A stretch of 64,000 bases of DNA from JAHBXC01 sp964350875 (GCA_964350875.1 CAYGLT010000001.1:1-64000), one strand, 5' to 3'; positions 1 through 9,909 are shown, numbered from the stretch's first letter. The notes: generated from the letters alone by a model not told the origin. Made by a program: numbers and translations.

Positions 1-4
1 GAAA

Positions 5-78
5 TACACCTGGGTGGGCTCGAACCACCAACCTTCGGCTCCGGAGGCCGACGCTCTATCCAATTGAGCTACAGGTGC
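5..78 (-). tRNA. tRNA-Arg (anticodon CCG)
   Basis: On the minus strand the stretch folds into a full cloverleaf. The acceptor arm pairs GCACCTG with CAGGTGT, with a G-U at the first pair. The D arm contains AGCTCAATTGG. The anticodon loop CTCCGGA gives CCG, which reads the Arg codon CGG. The T arm is GGTTCGAGCCC-like. The discriminator base is A and CCA is not encoded. Confidence 0.95.
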
Positions 79-172
79 GCTTGACGGCGGGCGTTTGCCC
101 GCTTGTGTTGTGGCGGATGGTACGGCCCCGCACGAGCACCGGCAACGCGAGCGACGCGAAGGAGTCCGCCCT

Positions 173-1495
173 GTGACGGTCTATGTCCCCCCCGCGGGCG
201 AGATCACGGCGTCGCAGGCCGTCGCCGAGCGGCTCCACGAGCCCACGGCCAAGCGCCCCACGCCCGTCTGGGCCGCGCTGCTGTTCACCTTCGTCGCGAA
301 CATGACGGCGGCGGTCGTCGCGATCGGCGTGTTCTTCGTCGCCGAGACGGGCTTCGGCTTCGGCGCGCGGCGGAACCTGCTGCTCGGGCTCGTGATGGGC
401 GTGACCTACATCGCCGGCGCGCTGGGCGTGGGTCCGGCGCTGCGCGCGGCGTCGGCGAAGATCCGCTGGATAACCGCGCGCCTCGTGCTCGGGTTGCTGC
501 TCACGGTGATGGGCCTGTGCTCGGCGTCGATGGCCCTCGCGCACGAGGGCGCGCTGGGTGAGGCGGCCGCGTGGGTCATCTGGCCCGCGATCGGCGTGTG
601 CTCGGCCGCGATGGGCGGGCTGTGGCCGATCGTCGAGAGTTATGTCACGGGCGGGCGACGGGGCGACGACCTGCGCAGGGTCGTCGGGTGGTTCAATGTC
701 ACCTGGTCGGTGGGCATCGTGCTGACGGCGTGGATCATGGCGCCCGCGCTGGGCAGCGCGAACTCCGCGCTCATGCTCATGCTGTGGACGGGCGTGATCC
801 AGTTCGCGACCTGCGGCCTGCTCGCGCTCTTCTCGCCGTACCCCGCGCGGGAAGTCCACGAGAGCCACCCGCACCCGCCGGTCTACGAGCGGCTGCTGAC
901 GGTCTTCCGCCTGCTGCTCCCGACGAGTTACATGCTGATGTACGCCCTGACGCCGCTGATCCCGAGTCTGCTGGGGCGGCTGGGCATCGAGGCGGAGCAC
1001 AAGACGCTGGTGTTCTCGGTGTTCCTCGGCGCCCGGGTGGCGTCGTTCTGGTTCTTCGGGTGGTGGTCCGGGTGGCACGGCCGCTGGAGGACGCCCGTCT
1101 GGACGACCGGGGTCACGCTGATCGGGTTCGCGCTGACGCTGCTCGCGCCCAACCTGATCGCGGCGTGCGCGGGGCTCGCCCTCTTCGGGTTCGGGCTGGG
1201 GGGGATCTACACGGGCGCCCTGTACTATGTGATGGAGGTCGGCGCGAGCGAGGTCGAGGCGGGGGGAACGCACGAGGCGCTCATCGGGGGCGGGTACACC
1301 CTCGGGCCGCTGATCGGGCTCGCGGGACTCTGGGCGGTTCAGGCGGAAGGCGTGGGATCGCGGTTCAGCGCCGAACAGGCGACGGCGGTGATCGCCGTCG
1401 TGGGGGCGCTCGTCGCGGCGGGCGTCGCGTTCCGCGCGGCAAGGCGCACGAAACCCGGGTCGGGCCCTGCAACCTCGACGGGCAACGCCCAATAA
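173..1495 (+). CDS. MFS transporter, 12 TM segments
   Basis: This is a 440-residue integral membrane protein of the major facilitator type. Twelve hydrophobic segments can be counted, in two groups of six separated by a hydrophilic stretch near residue 235 (YPAREVHESHPHPP). Small-residue-rich helices and short basic cytoplasmic loops are typical of the superfamily, but no motif identifies the substrate. The GTG at 173 is chosen because GAAGGAG lies 8 bases upstream; the longer frame from a TTG at 95 reads into low-hydrophobicity, Arg-rich sequence. The gene stands alone after a minus-strand tRNA-Arg and ends in a strong hairpin. It could be a sugar, drug or metabolite exporter. Confidence 0.8.
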   Translation: MTVYVPPAGEITASQAVAERLHEPTAKRPTPVWAALLFTFVANMTAAVVAIGVFFVAETGFGFGARRNLLLGLVMGVTYIAGALGVGPALRAASAKIRWITARLVLGLLLTVMGLCSASMALAHEGALGEAAAWVIWPAIGVCSAAMGGLWPIVESYVTGGRRGDDLRRVVGWFNVTWSVGIVLTAWIMAPALGSANSALMLMLWTGVIQFATCGLLALFSPYPAREVHESHPHPPVYERLLTVFRLLLPTSYMLMYALTPLIPSLLGRLGIEAEHKTLVFSVFLGARVASFWFFGWWSGWHGRWRTPVWTTGVTLIGFALTLLAPNLIAACAGLALFGFGLGGIYTGALYYVMEVGASEVEAGGTHEALIGGGYTLGPLIGLAGLWAVQAEGVGSRFSAEQATAVIAVVGALVAAGVAFRAARRTKPGSGPATSTGNAQ

Positions 1496-1499
1496 GAAA

Positions 1500-1529
1500 C
1501 CCCAGGCACGCATTTCTGCTTGCCTGGGG
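1500..1529 (+). terminator. Hairpin after the MFS gene
   Basis: A perfect 9-bp inverted repeat (CCCCAGGCA / TGCCTGGGG) with a 12-base loop starts 4 bases after the MFS stop codon. It has no long T tract, so it is an intrinsic terminator of the GC-rich, T-poor type or an RNA-stabilising hairpin. The remaining sequence up to 1794 holds no gene I can support. Confidence 0.6.
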
Positions 1530-1794
1530 CGTTGAGTAAGAGGGAAGCCAAAGGTTGGGTGAGGGGAGTATCCGCGCCGATGCGCAGGAACAGCGTCGTA
1601 GCCCTCGAGTAGATCTCGTTGCACGCCGGGTCCGATGACGCCCGTCACCGGAGAATTGCGTTTCTTCCCAGCGCAAATATACCTGACACCACTCTATTCG
1701 GCAAGATGAACCCGATCGGTTGCAAGGTTTTGTCAGTCGCCTAAAGGGGGCGGGACATTTTCTTGTCGACCGATCGGTCCGCTTCCCCAGAATA

Positions 1795-2847
1795 TCACCC
1801 GGGTTCCAGCCCCCGCGGCGCCTCGCCTTCCACGATTCGGTCCCGCGAGGAGGGCGCAACCAGCCGCCCGACGAACGCCCGGAACCGCGTTTCCGCCGCG
1901 TCGACATCGTCCCCGAAGTACGCCCGGAACACCGCCTCGCCCCCGAGTGAGCGGTCACGAACCGCGCGGGCGAGGAACTCCCGATCCGTCAGCCGCGCGT
2001 TGACGGCCGCCGATAACCGCCCGGCCTGCGCGTCGATCACCATCGCGCGAAGACCGTCGCTCGATTCCTGTCCGTCGTACGCGTGCAGGAAGTGAATCAG
2101 CGCCCAGCCCTGCGCGTAGAAGGTGAGCAGGTCGTCGTTCACCGGGGTGAGCAAACCCTCCGGGTTCGACGCCAGCATCACGCGCAGGGGAAGAAGATCG
2201 CCGCGCGCGTAGGCGTTGCGCAGGTGATCGAACCGCTCGACATTCGCCCAGGGCAGGAAGACCGGCGTCGCGCCCGCCCAGCGATGGCCTTCCATGTAGG
2301 TCGCGATCGATTCCTCCGCCCACGAGGGCAGCCGCTCGCGGAAGGTGGACTGGGTGTACTGGTGCCACCCTTCGTGCGACGCGATCGCGAGCGTGTCGAA
2401 CATGCCGATGTCGAAGAACACGCCCTTGCCGCCGTGCGCGAAGCCGCCGCGTCCGACGCGCGAGATGCCCTGGCCGCGCTGGCCGAGGATCTGCAAAGTC
2501 ATGCGTTGCCACTGCGCCCTCGTGTCGAGCAGGAAGGTGTCCATCCGGTCGCTCGGGCGTGGGAGTGTCACGAGCGCACGGGTGTAGTGGTCCAGCGCGA
2601 TCTCGAGGAACTCGGGCGTCCGCTGGATCAGCGTGGTGTCGGTCTCGGTCGTGTAGATCCGGAAGTTGGGCGTCGTGATGAGCCGACCCTCGGCGCCCGC
2701 GTACTCCCAGGGCGTCACGCTCTCCACGATCACGCGCGGCGACGAGGGCGCATCATCCGTCGCCCCCGCCTCCGTCACGCTCCCCGTGCGCGACGACGAC
2801 GCGCACCCCGCCAGCACACACACCATCAACCCAACGATCGCACGCAC
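1795..2847 (-). CDS. DUF1570-type lipoprotein, peptidase-like
   Basis: A 350-residue protein with a lipoprotein signal: a short hydrophobic stretch followed by the lipobox LAGC, so Cys15 would be lipidated. Around residue 160 the segment ASHEGWHQY followed by LPSWAEESIATYMEG matches the core of DUF1570, a domain common in planctomycetes. Its HExxH-like motif (HEGWH) and downstream Glu suggest a metallopeptidase-like fold. A catalytic role is inference; the family has no proven substrate that I know of. The start is GTG at 2847 with GGAG 7-8 bases upstream. It lies 58 bases downstream of valS on the same strand, with a palindrome between them. Confidence 0.75.
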   Translation of the reverse strand: MRAIVGLMVCVLAGCASSSRTGSVTEAGATDDAPSSPRVIVESVTPWEYAGAEGRLITTPNFRIYTTETDTTLIQRTPEFLEIALDHYTRALVTLPRPSDRMDTFLLDTRAQWQRMTLQILGQRGQGISRVGRGGFAHGGKGVFFDIGMFDTLAIASHEGWHQYTQSTFRERLPSWAEESIATYMEGHRWAGATPVFLPWANVERFDHLRNAYARGDLLPLRVMLASNPEGLLTPVNDDLLTFYAQGWALIHFLHAYDGQESSDGLRAMVIDAQAGRLSAAVNARLTDREFLARAVRDRSLGGEAVFRAYFGDDVDAAETRFRAFVGRLVAPSSRDRIVEGEAPRGLEPG

Positions 2848-2872
2848 TTCTCGGCTCCGGTGCTCTGGGTGC

Positions 2873-2895
2873 CACGGCCGGCTTGTCCGGCCGTG
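2873..2895 (-). terminator. Perfect 9-bp hairpin downstream of valS
   Basis: CACGGCCGG and CCGGCCGTG flank a 5-base loop just after the valS stop on the minus strand. There is no T tract. It may terminate valS or be a REP-like palindrome. Only one copy was seen in this window. Confidence 0.45.
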
Positions 2896-2905
2896 CTGAG
2901 TTCGG

Positions 2906-5900
2906 CTACAGACTCTTCAACGCCTCCGCCGTCGCGTCGCGCTCCGCGACCTGGGCCGCCAACTGGTCGCGCGTCTGCTGAACAAGGTGCGCCGGCGCAC
3001 GCTCCGCGTACCCCGGGTTCGCGAGACGCCCCTCCAGCGCGGCGATCGACTTCGCCAACTCCGCGTGCTTCGCCTCCAAGCGAGCCCGCTCGGCGCCCGC
3101 GTCGGCTGCGTCCGCGAGGTCGCTCAATCGGTGCTCGTGCGCGTCCATCGTGAAGACGCTCGATGCGCCGGTCGGGGGTGTGTCGACGATCTCCTTCACG
3201 CCGCACATCGCGCGAACGAACTGTTCGTTCATGCGCACCAGCCCGAGCAGCGCGGCGTCCTGCGGGTTGAGGTGCAGCGTCACCTGTCGCTTGGGCGGCA
3301 CATTCTGGGAGGCCCGCGCCTGACGGATCGACTCGATCAGCGTGCGCAGACGCTCGAAGTCACGCTCGGCGGCCTCGTCACGAAGGCCGGGCAGCACCGT
3401 CGGCCACGGGGCGACGCACAACAGATCGGTTTCACCTTGAGAGAGCCCGAGCCCCGCGATATCCGCACTGGGCAGTTCACGCACGCGCTCGTAGATCGTC
3501 TCGGTGATGAACGGCGCCACCGGGTGGAGCACGCGCAGGATCACATCGAGCGAGGCGCGGAGGATCGCGCGCTGCTCGGCGTCGTCGTTGATCGTCGGCT
3601 TCACGCCCTCGAGGTACCAATCGCAGAAGTCGCGCCAGAGCAGGTCGTAGAGGGACTGCGCGTAGCCGCTGAACTCGTACCCGCGCAGGGACTGGTTGAT
3701 CTGCTCGACGCTGGCCGCGAGGCGCGAGAGCATCCAGCGATCGACGAGCGGGCGGCGGGGGGGATGGAGCACACCTTCAACGCTCTTGCCGTCGAGTTTG
3801 CTCAGCGCGAACCGCGACGCGTTCCACAGTTTGTTGCAGAAGTTCCGCCCGAGGTCGAACTTGGGCGAGGTGTTCTTGCCCGTCTTCGCGTCGGGCTCGA
3901 CGGGCATGCGCACATCCTGCGTCTGCGTCGTCATGTGGCACAGGGTGAAGCGCATCGCGTCCGCCCCGTGCGTCTCGATAATGTCGAGCGGGTCCACGCC
4001 GTTGCCCAGCGACTTGGACATCTTGCGGCCCTCGCCGTCCTGGATCATCGCGTGGATGAACACATCCCTGTACGGCGACGGGCCGGGCTGATACTTCCCG
4101 TTCGCGTCCTTGGTCGCGAGGAAGTACCGGTTGAACATCACCATGCGCGAGACCCACAGGGTGATGATCTCGCGCGCGGTGGTCAGCACATTCGTCGGGT
4201 TGAACGCGGCGAGGAGGCCTTCCGTATCNNNNNNNNNNNNNNNNNNNNNNNNNNNNNNNNNNNNNNNNNNNNNNNNNNNNNNNNNNNNNNNNNNNNNNNN
4301 NNNNNNNNNNNNNNNNNNNNNNNNNNNNGCGCGGTGGTCAGCACATTCGTCGGGTTGAACGCGGCGAGGAGGCCTTCCGTATCCCCGTTGGCCGCGCTCG
4401 GATCGGGCCAGCCCATCGTGGAGAGCGGCCAGAGCGCCGACGAGAACCAGGTGTCGAGGACATCGGGGTCTTGGTGGATGCTCACGCCGACACGGCAGAT
4501 GGTTTGGACCGCTTTCGCCGAGTCTGGCAACATGCTTAGCGCGGGCGCCTCTTTCCACTTGTCGCTCGAACCACATCCCACGCCAAACTTCTCGATGCGG
4601 TCCGTGAGTTCGGCGATGACTTCTTCGCCCCGCTTGTTTCGTGGGCACAGGAAGAAGTAGGGAGAGAAATCGTCGCTCTGATCGCTCCGATGCTCAAGAT
4701 CGCCATTGAGAATCGGATCCTCAGTAATATCGAGCAGGGCAAAGTGCGCTTCGCCTCTGAGTCTGTCGCTTGCCGCATCCACAGGTTGTTGGGTACTGAG
4801 TATCCAGATCGGAATTCGGTGTCCCCACCACAACTGGCGCGAGATCGGCCAGTCGCGCAGGTTCTCGTGCCAGGTCTGGTAGGTCTTCGCGTACCGCTCG
4901 GGTGTGAACCGGACTTCGCCAGCGAGCAGCGCCGTCTGGGCCAAGCCCGCGAGCGAATACGGTTCGATGTCGGTGCCCGGGATTGGAGTGGACCATTCGC
5001 TCTCATCGCGCGACAGCGCGAAACTGACCGGCGTCCATTTCGTTTTGATGTACCACTGGTCGCTCAGGTACGGCTCGATCGCCGCGTGCGAGCGGTACGA
5101 GTGCCCGACGCTGTGCTGGTAGGGCTTCTGCGCCTCGAGCAGCCCCGCGTCGCGGAACGCGGCCACCACCGCCTTGCGCGCGTCCTCGCGCGACATGCCG
5201 ACCCATTTCTCCGCGTCGCAACCCTCGCAATCCGCCCACCCGTGCGTGCGGCTGATCGTCGCGTCGGGCGCCATCACATTGATGACCGCGAGGTCGTGCC
5301 GCTTGCCGATCTGCTCGTCGTTCACATCGTGCGCGGGGGTGACCTTCAGGAACCCCGTCGCGAACTGCGCCTTGGGGTCCTTCGCGGCCGCCTCGGGATC
5401 GCTCTGCATCGCGGCGGGCAGCACGACATAGTCGTCGCCCACGATGGGGACCACGCGGCCCACGAACGGCAGTTTCACGAACTTGCCGACGAGCGCCTTC
5501 GCGCGCGGGTCGCGCGGGTTCATCGCCACGCCCGTATCGCCCAGATAGGTCTCGGGGCGTGTCGTCGCGACCGTGATGTGCTCCGCCGCGCCGCCGTCGG
5601 GCATCGTCACCTTGACGGGTGAGCCGTGCTCATCGCAGAGCGGGTAGCGCAGGTAGTAGAAGAATCCGTCCACCTCGCGCATCTCGACCTCGTCGTCGGC
5701 GAGCACGGTCTGGGTCACCGGGTCCCAGTTCACCAGCCGCTTGCCGCGATAGATCAGCCCGTCCTCGAAGAGCCGGAAGAACGCCTCGCGGACGGCCTTC
5801 GCGCAGGTCTCGTCCATCGTGAAGCGCTGGCGCTCCCAGTCGCACGAGCAGCCCATCATCTTGAGTTGGTCGGTGATGACCTTCTCGTACTCGTCCTTGA

Positions 5901-6306
5901 AGTCCTGCACCTTGGCGACGAACTCGTCGCGCTGGTAGTCGGTCCGGCGCTTCTTCTCGGAAGCCATGAGCCGCTTCTCGACGACGGTCTGGGTCGCGAT
6001 GCCCGCGTGGTCGGTGCCGGGCATCCACAGCGCCTCGGCGCCCATCATCCGGTGCGCGCGGGTCAGGACATCTTGCAGGGTGTTGTTCAGCCCGTGCCCG
6101 AGGTGGAGCGCGGCCGTCACATTCGGCGGCGGGATGACGATCGAGTAGGGCTTCTTCTCCCCGTCCAGGACCGGCTTCGGGTCGGCGTGGAACGCGCGGG
6201 AGGCGTCCCAGCGTTCGCGGATGCGCGGCTCGTGCTCGGCGGGCGAGTAGGCCTTGGGGAGGTCGTTCGTGGTGGTCTGCTGGGTCGTCATGGCTTCGTT
6301 GGGCAT
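2906..6306 (-). CDS. valS: Valyl-tRNA synthetase (split only by an assembly gap)
   Basis: The class I aminoacyl-tRNA synthetase that charges tRNA-Val. The N-terminal part carries the HIGH-type motif HLGH at residues 68-71, then the editing domain region (ATTRPETYLGDTGVAMNP). The C-terminal part carries KMSKS near residue 710, the anticodon-binding domain and a coiled-coil tail. The two parts lie in different frames on either side of 100 N. Deleting the N run and one copy of the flanking 55-bp duplication removes 155 bases and restores one frame of about 1081 codons, the expected length for ValRS. The start may be 6306 (MPNEAM) or 6291 (MTTQQ); neither has a clear ribosome binding site. Confidence 0.95.
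4174..4228. repeat. Left copy of 55-bp duplication at the gap
   Basis: These 55 bases are identical to 4329-4383. Both encode the same valS residues (DTEGLLAAFNPTNVLTTA region). The copies abut the N run directly, which is the signature of two contig ends that overlap but were scaffolded instead of merged. Confidence 0.95.
4229..4328. other. Assembly gap (100 N)
   Basis: Exactly 100 consecutive undetermined bases inside valS. The size is a common scaffolding default, and the true gap is probably negative (an overlap) because the flanks are duplicated. Confidence 0.98.
4329..4383. repeat. Right copy of 55-bp duplication at the gap
   Basis: Identical to 4174-4228. See the valS entry for the frame arithmetic that identifies it as an assembly artefact. 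Confidence 0.95.
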
Positions 6307-6348
6307 GGGGATCGACGAGTGTAGGGGATGGGCGGTACGCTGACCCCG

Positions 6349-7365
6349 ATGGACGACCGCATTCGCGAACTCCGAAAGCGACGCTTCTTCGCGTCCCTCG
6401 CCGCGCTGGGGCTGATTCTGCTGGCCGCCGGCGCCGCCTGGCTGCTGGTGGGGGCGGCCAACAAGGCCGGCTCGTCGCGCGCCGAGGCCCTGGCGCCCGC
6501 CACGCGCGTCACCGAGATGCTCGAGGCCGCCCGCCAGCACCTGCGCAGCGATGACTTCGAAAGCGCCGAACTGCTCCTCCGCGACGCCGCCGCCCGCGCG
6601 CCCGACGACTACGAGGTCTGGTCGCTCTACGGCGAGACCCTGCTCTCACGCGGCCGCACGCGCGAGGCCTACCAGGCTTACGCGAACGCCGCCCGCGCCA
6701 CGGCCGCTCCCGTCGAACTCGAGTTCAACGCCGGGACCGTCGCCAACACCGCCGGGCTCGTGGAGGAAGCGCTCGCGCACTACGAGCGTGCCAGCGCCCG
6801 CCAGCCGGCGAACGCGCGGTTCGCGATCTACCTCGCCCAGATCCAGCGCAAACTCGGCGACGCCACGGGCGCCAAGGCGAGCCTGCTCCGCGCCGGCAAC
6901 CTGCGCCCCGACATGGCCGTTGTCTGGGGCGTTCTGGCCGACATCTCGCTCGAAGAGAACAACCTGCCGATCGCGCGACAGCACATCGAGAAGGCGCGCG
7001 AACTCGATCCCGAGAGCGTGCAGTGGCGCCTCATCGACGCGCGCATCCTGCGGAGGCAGAACGACCCCGAGGCCGCGGCCCGGTTGCTCCTCGCCATGCC
7101 CGACGATCGGCTCCTCACCGATCCCGCGGCGGTGGACGAAGCGGCGACCGCGCTGGCGATGCTCAAGCGCACCGATGAAGCAGCATCGTTGTACCTGCGC
7201 GCCGCGGATCGGCTCTCGACCAACGCCGAGGTGAACTACAAGGCCGCGCTGATGCTCCAGCGCGCCGGGCGCATCGACGACGCGATCGTGCTCGCGCAGG
7301 TCGCCGCGGGTCTCGGCGATGAGCGTGCGAAAGACCTGCTTTCGACGCTCAGCGCTCCGCGTTGA
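6349..7365 (+). CDS. Membrane-anchored TPR protein
   Basis: A 338-residue protein: a short cytoplasmic N-terminus (MDDRIRELRKRRF), one TM helix at about residues 12-32, and then repeated 34-residue helical pairs across the rest. TPR signatures such as A..APDDYEVWSLYGETLLSRGR and A..LDPESVQWRLIDARIL are visible. Such proteins usually scaffold complexes; the periplasmic or cytoplasmic partner is unknown. It is divergent from valS across a very short intergenic space and overlaps the convergent downstream gene by 17 bases. ATG 6349 was preferred; an in-frame ATG at 6328 would add 7 residues. Confidence 0.75.
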   Translation: MDDRIRELRKRRFFASLAALGLILLAAGAAWLLVGAANKAGSSRAEALAPATRVTEMLEAARQHLRSDDFESAELLLRDAAARAPDDYEVWSLYGETLLSRGRTREAYQAYANAARATAAPVELEFNAGTVANTAGLVEEALAHYERASARQPANARFAIYLAQIQRKLGDATGAKASLLRAGNLRPDMAVVWGVLADISLEENNLPIARQHIEKARELDPESVQWRLIDARILRRQNDPEAAARLLLAMPDDRLLTDPAAVDEAATALAMLKRTDEAASLYLRAADRLSTNAEVNYKAALMLQRAGRIDDAIVLAQVAAGLGDERAKDLLSTLSAPR

Positions 7366-7891
7366 CGAGTTCCTGAGTGTCGTCGCTCGACGCCGGGCGT
7401 ACGCGGATCACGCCGCGCGGCTCGGGAGCGGGGGCCTCCTCGACCTCACGCAATGCCTCGGCAGCGGAGTTCGTGTGCCTGCGCACGCTCCCGAGGAAGC
7501 CGTACCGCTCGAGGAAGTCCACGCGGGTCGACTCGATGGTCTCCAGCGGGCCGAACCCTTCGACTTGCGTCCACGGGTCGTAGGCGATGTTCGTCGGGCC
7601 GATGTTCATCGGGACATACAGGTCGTACAACGCCGTCGGGGCGCCGTAGGCCATCGGCTTCGAGAGGCGCGACGCGATGGACGGCGCGAGCGCCTCGGCC
7701 ACGCCCGGTGCGCGGTCCTGATGCGCATTCACATAGGTTGGCCCCACGAACGCGCGCGACGCGGGCCGCACCGCCTTCTGCGCGAGCACGACGGGGCCGC
7801 CGCCTCCCGCGGTGAAGGTGGAAACCTGCGACAGCGCGGGCGCCGCGCACGCGATGCACGCGATCAGAGCCGGGGCGAGCCGTTCGAACAT
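7349..7891 (-). CDS. Small exported protein of unknown function
   Basis: A 180-residue product with a clear signal peptide (MFERLAPALIACIACAAPALS, cleavage near residue 21). No domain was recognised. The mature part has a Gly run, an aromatic, Pro-rich centre (YDLYVPMNIGPTNIAYDPW) and an acidic, Pro-rich C-terminus. The start is well supported by AAGGAG 8 bases upstream of ATG 7891. Its 3' end overlaps the convergent TPR gene by 17 bases. It is last in the minus-strand run that starts at the sigma factor, 120 bases after the glycosyltransferase. Confidence 0.65.
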   Translation of the reverse strand: MFERLAPALIACIACAAPALSQVSTFTAGGGGPVVLAQKAVRPASRAFVGPTYVNAHQDRAPGVAEALAPSIASRLSKPMAYGAPTALYDLYVPMNIGPTNIAYDPWTQVEGFGPLETIESTRVDFLERYGFLGSVRRHTNSAAEALREVEEAPAPEPRGVIRVRPASSDDTQELVNAER

Positions 7892-8011
7892 CTCGTCTCT
7901 CCTTGTGATGACCGGGGGCGCCCGATAATCAGCGTCGCCGCGCCGGACGCGCGGCCTCTCGCTCGAAGTGTGCGCCGCAACGGGCAGGAAGCAACCGTCA
8001 GCGCGACGCGA

Positions 8012-9154
8012 TCAACTCACCCGGGCGCCCGCGGTGAACGCGATGGGCGCCGCGCCCGCGACCGTCTCGTACGCGCTGAGCGCGCCGCGAACATGTGCGC
8101 TCGCGAGCCGGTTCTCGCGCACGAAGGTCATCGCGCCCTCGAGCAATCTCGCGGCACGGGGTCGATCGTTGAGCAACGACAGGATCGCCCGCTCCCACTC
8201 CTCGGCGTCGCCGCGCTCAATCACAACGGCGGTCTCGCCGTCACGGATCGCGGTCATCGGGCACCCTTCGCGGGCGAACAGCATCACGCCGTGGGCCATC
8301 GCGTCGAGCAGGATCGTGCGGTGCTGCTGCAGCCGCTCGGGCACGACGACCGCGTCGACCTGGAGAGACAATTCGCGGCGGCTCTCGGTGTCTTCGATCA
8401 CCGATACGCAATCGAGGAGTTTCAGTTTCTCAGCGTGCTTCCAGAGCGCGTTCGAGGACCGCACCAGCGCGGCGTCGAGAAAGATGAGCAGCGTGGGCGC
8501 GACCGTGCGCAGCCGGCTCAGCCCGTCGAGCGCGGCCTTGCACGACGCGATGTCGTCGCCCGTCCCGAGCATCAGCACCGAGAAAGCGCCGTCACGCTTT
8601 GGCCATTCGGGACGCTCGTGGTTCGAGTGCACGCCCCACACCGCGAGCCGGCGGTTCATCCACGGCGTGTTCGCGTCGATGCGCTGCTCCACGCCCTCGT
8701 CGGGGCACAGGAAGATCACGCGTTTGCGATGTTCCTCGTCGCGCGACTTCAGCGCGCGGGCCAGCGCCAGCCCTCGCTGGACCGCGACCTCCGACCACAG
8801 TTCGTAGACGATCGCCGCGTCCAGTTCACGCGCGATGCGCTCGCCCGCCGCCCACGCGTTGTCGCCCATGATGTGCACGAGGTCGATCGACTCGGTGTCC
8901 TGCACGGAAAGTTCGCGCATGGTCTCGATGTCCTGAAGCACTGCGCGGGCCGAGATCGGCGCGAACAGTTTCGAGGACGGTTCGGGGAACTTGATCCAGC
9001 GCAGGTACGGGTTGTCGAGCGATTCGGCGGCGGGCTCGATCGGCGTGACGCGCACCACGCGCACGCCTTCGTCGGCCAGCCCGACCTCCATCCGGGAGAG
9101 CAGCGCCCGCTCGCGCGAAGCAAACGAACCGTCGGCAAGGATCAGGGCGCGCAT
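8012..9154 (-). CDS. Glycosyltransferase, group 1 (GT4-like)
   Basis: A 380-residue, two-domain GT-B type protein. The N-terminal half starts MRALILADGSF and includes a Rossmann-like segment (DLVHIMGDNAWAAG). The C-terminal half has the group 1 features VVVPERLQQHRTILLDAMAHGV and GETAVVIERGD, corresponding to the E-x7-E nucleotide-sugar binding region; the usual second Glu is not obvious. The donor and acceptor are unknown. The start at 9154 overlaps the 3' end of the PEP-CTERM-like gene by 13 bases, which implies translational coupling. A role in surface polysaccharide is inference from that neighbour. Confidence 0.75.
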   Translation of the reverse strand: MRALILADGSFASRERALLSRMEVGLADEGVRVVRVTPIEPAAESLDNPYLRWIKFPEPSSKLFAPISARAVLQDIETMRELSVQDTESIDLVHIMGDNAWAAGERIARELDAAIVYELWSEVAVQRGLALARALKSRDEEHRKRVIFLCPDEGVEQRIDANTPWMNRRLAVWGVHSNHERPEWPKRDGAFSVLMLGTGDDIASCKAALDGLSRLRTVAPTLLIFLDAALVRSSNALWKHAEKLKLLDCVSVIEDTESRRELSLQVDAVVVPERLQQHRTILLDAMAHGVMLFAREGCPMTAIRDGETAVVIERGDAEEWERAILSLLNDRPRAARLLEGAMTFVRENRLASAHVRGALSAYETVAGAAPIAFTAGARVS

Positions 9155-9909
9155 CGGGCACCAGCATATCGCGGGCGGCGTCGCCGCACAGCGGGGGCCA
9201 TCGCGGCCAGAACCGCCCACGCGGCGCCCGGAGAGGGGATCGCCGTGATCAGGATGTCGTCGAAGTACGCCGCGACCGGCCCGTCGCCGACCGGAAAGCC
9301 CGCGTCCTGCCAGCCGTCGGACGCGAGCACGATCTGGTCGAGCGCACGGGCGAATCCCGTGGATGTCGATTGGTAGATCATCTCGCCCGCGTAGTAGAAG
9401 CGGGTCGCGTCGGGTTCCCACTCGACGCGCAGTTCCTCGAACGACCCGCGCGTGAAGAACACATTGGTGTCGATGAACGCCGGGCCCTTGCCCGTGTCGT
9501 CCACCACGAAGATCGTCCCGCCGAACTCGAACACCACGCGGAAGGTCGTGCCGAACTTCTCGATGGACTGGCCGACAACTGTGTAGTTGGCGCCCGCGAG
9601 ATCGTCGATCCGCACGGACATGCTCACGGCGCCGCGCTCGCCCGGATCGAAGGTCTCGGGGCTGAGTGCGCCGATGAACATGCCATTGTTCGCGCTCGGG
9701 TTGTCCGAAAGCCGCAGCGCGCGGCGGCCATCGATCTCGGCGATATCGGCGCCCGCGCCCTTGGTCAGATCGAACTCGCTCCATCCCTCCTGCCCGCCGA
9801 CGGCGCCGAGGGAATATCCCTCGCTCTCCTCGAAGTCGAAGAACGCGGGCTGCGCATGCGCCAGCGGAACCATAATGAGGGCGGCGACGACGCCGATTCG
9901 ACGATGCAT
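9142..9909 (-). CDS. Exported protein with PEP-CTERM-like C-terminal sorting tail
   Basis: A 255-residue protein with a signal peptide (MHRRIGVVAALIMVPLAHAQ), a beta-rich body resembling a laminin-G/concanavalin-like jelly roll (FFDFEESEGYSLG, FYYAGEMIYQ, YFDDILITA), and a C-terminal tripartite tail. The tail is Pro-Ser-Pro-Gly, a short hydrophobic stretch (AAWAVLAAMAPA) and a basic RRRRPR cluster. That tail resembles the planctomycete variant of the PEP-CTERM exosortase signal. No exosortase gene is in the window. ATG 9909 has GGGAG 6-7 bases upstream. The gene overlaps the following glycosyltransferase gene by 13 bases. Confidence 0.7.
   Translation of the reverse strand: MHRRIGVVAALIMVPLAHAQPAFFDFEESEGYSLGAVGGQEGWSEFDLTKGAGADIAEIDGRRALRLSDNPSANNGMFIGALSPETFDPGERGAVSMSVRIDDLAGANYTVVGQSIEKFGTTFRVVFEFGGTIFVVDDTGKGPAFIDTNVFFTRGSFEELRVEWEPDATRFYYAGEMIYQSTSTGFARALDQIVLASDGWQDAGFPVGDGPVAAYFDDILITAIPSPGAAWAVLAAMAPAVRRRRPRYAGARCAP

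Noticed and set aside
95..172. N-terminal extension of the MFS gene from TTG 95
   Set aside because: The extension is hydrophilic and Arg-rich, and the GTG at 173 has a strong ribosome binding site.
2906..6306. A frameshifted or split valS pseudogene
   Set aside because: The frame change is exactly explained by 100 N plus a duplicated 55-bp contig end; the joined protein is complete.
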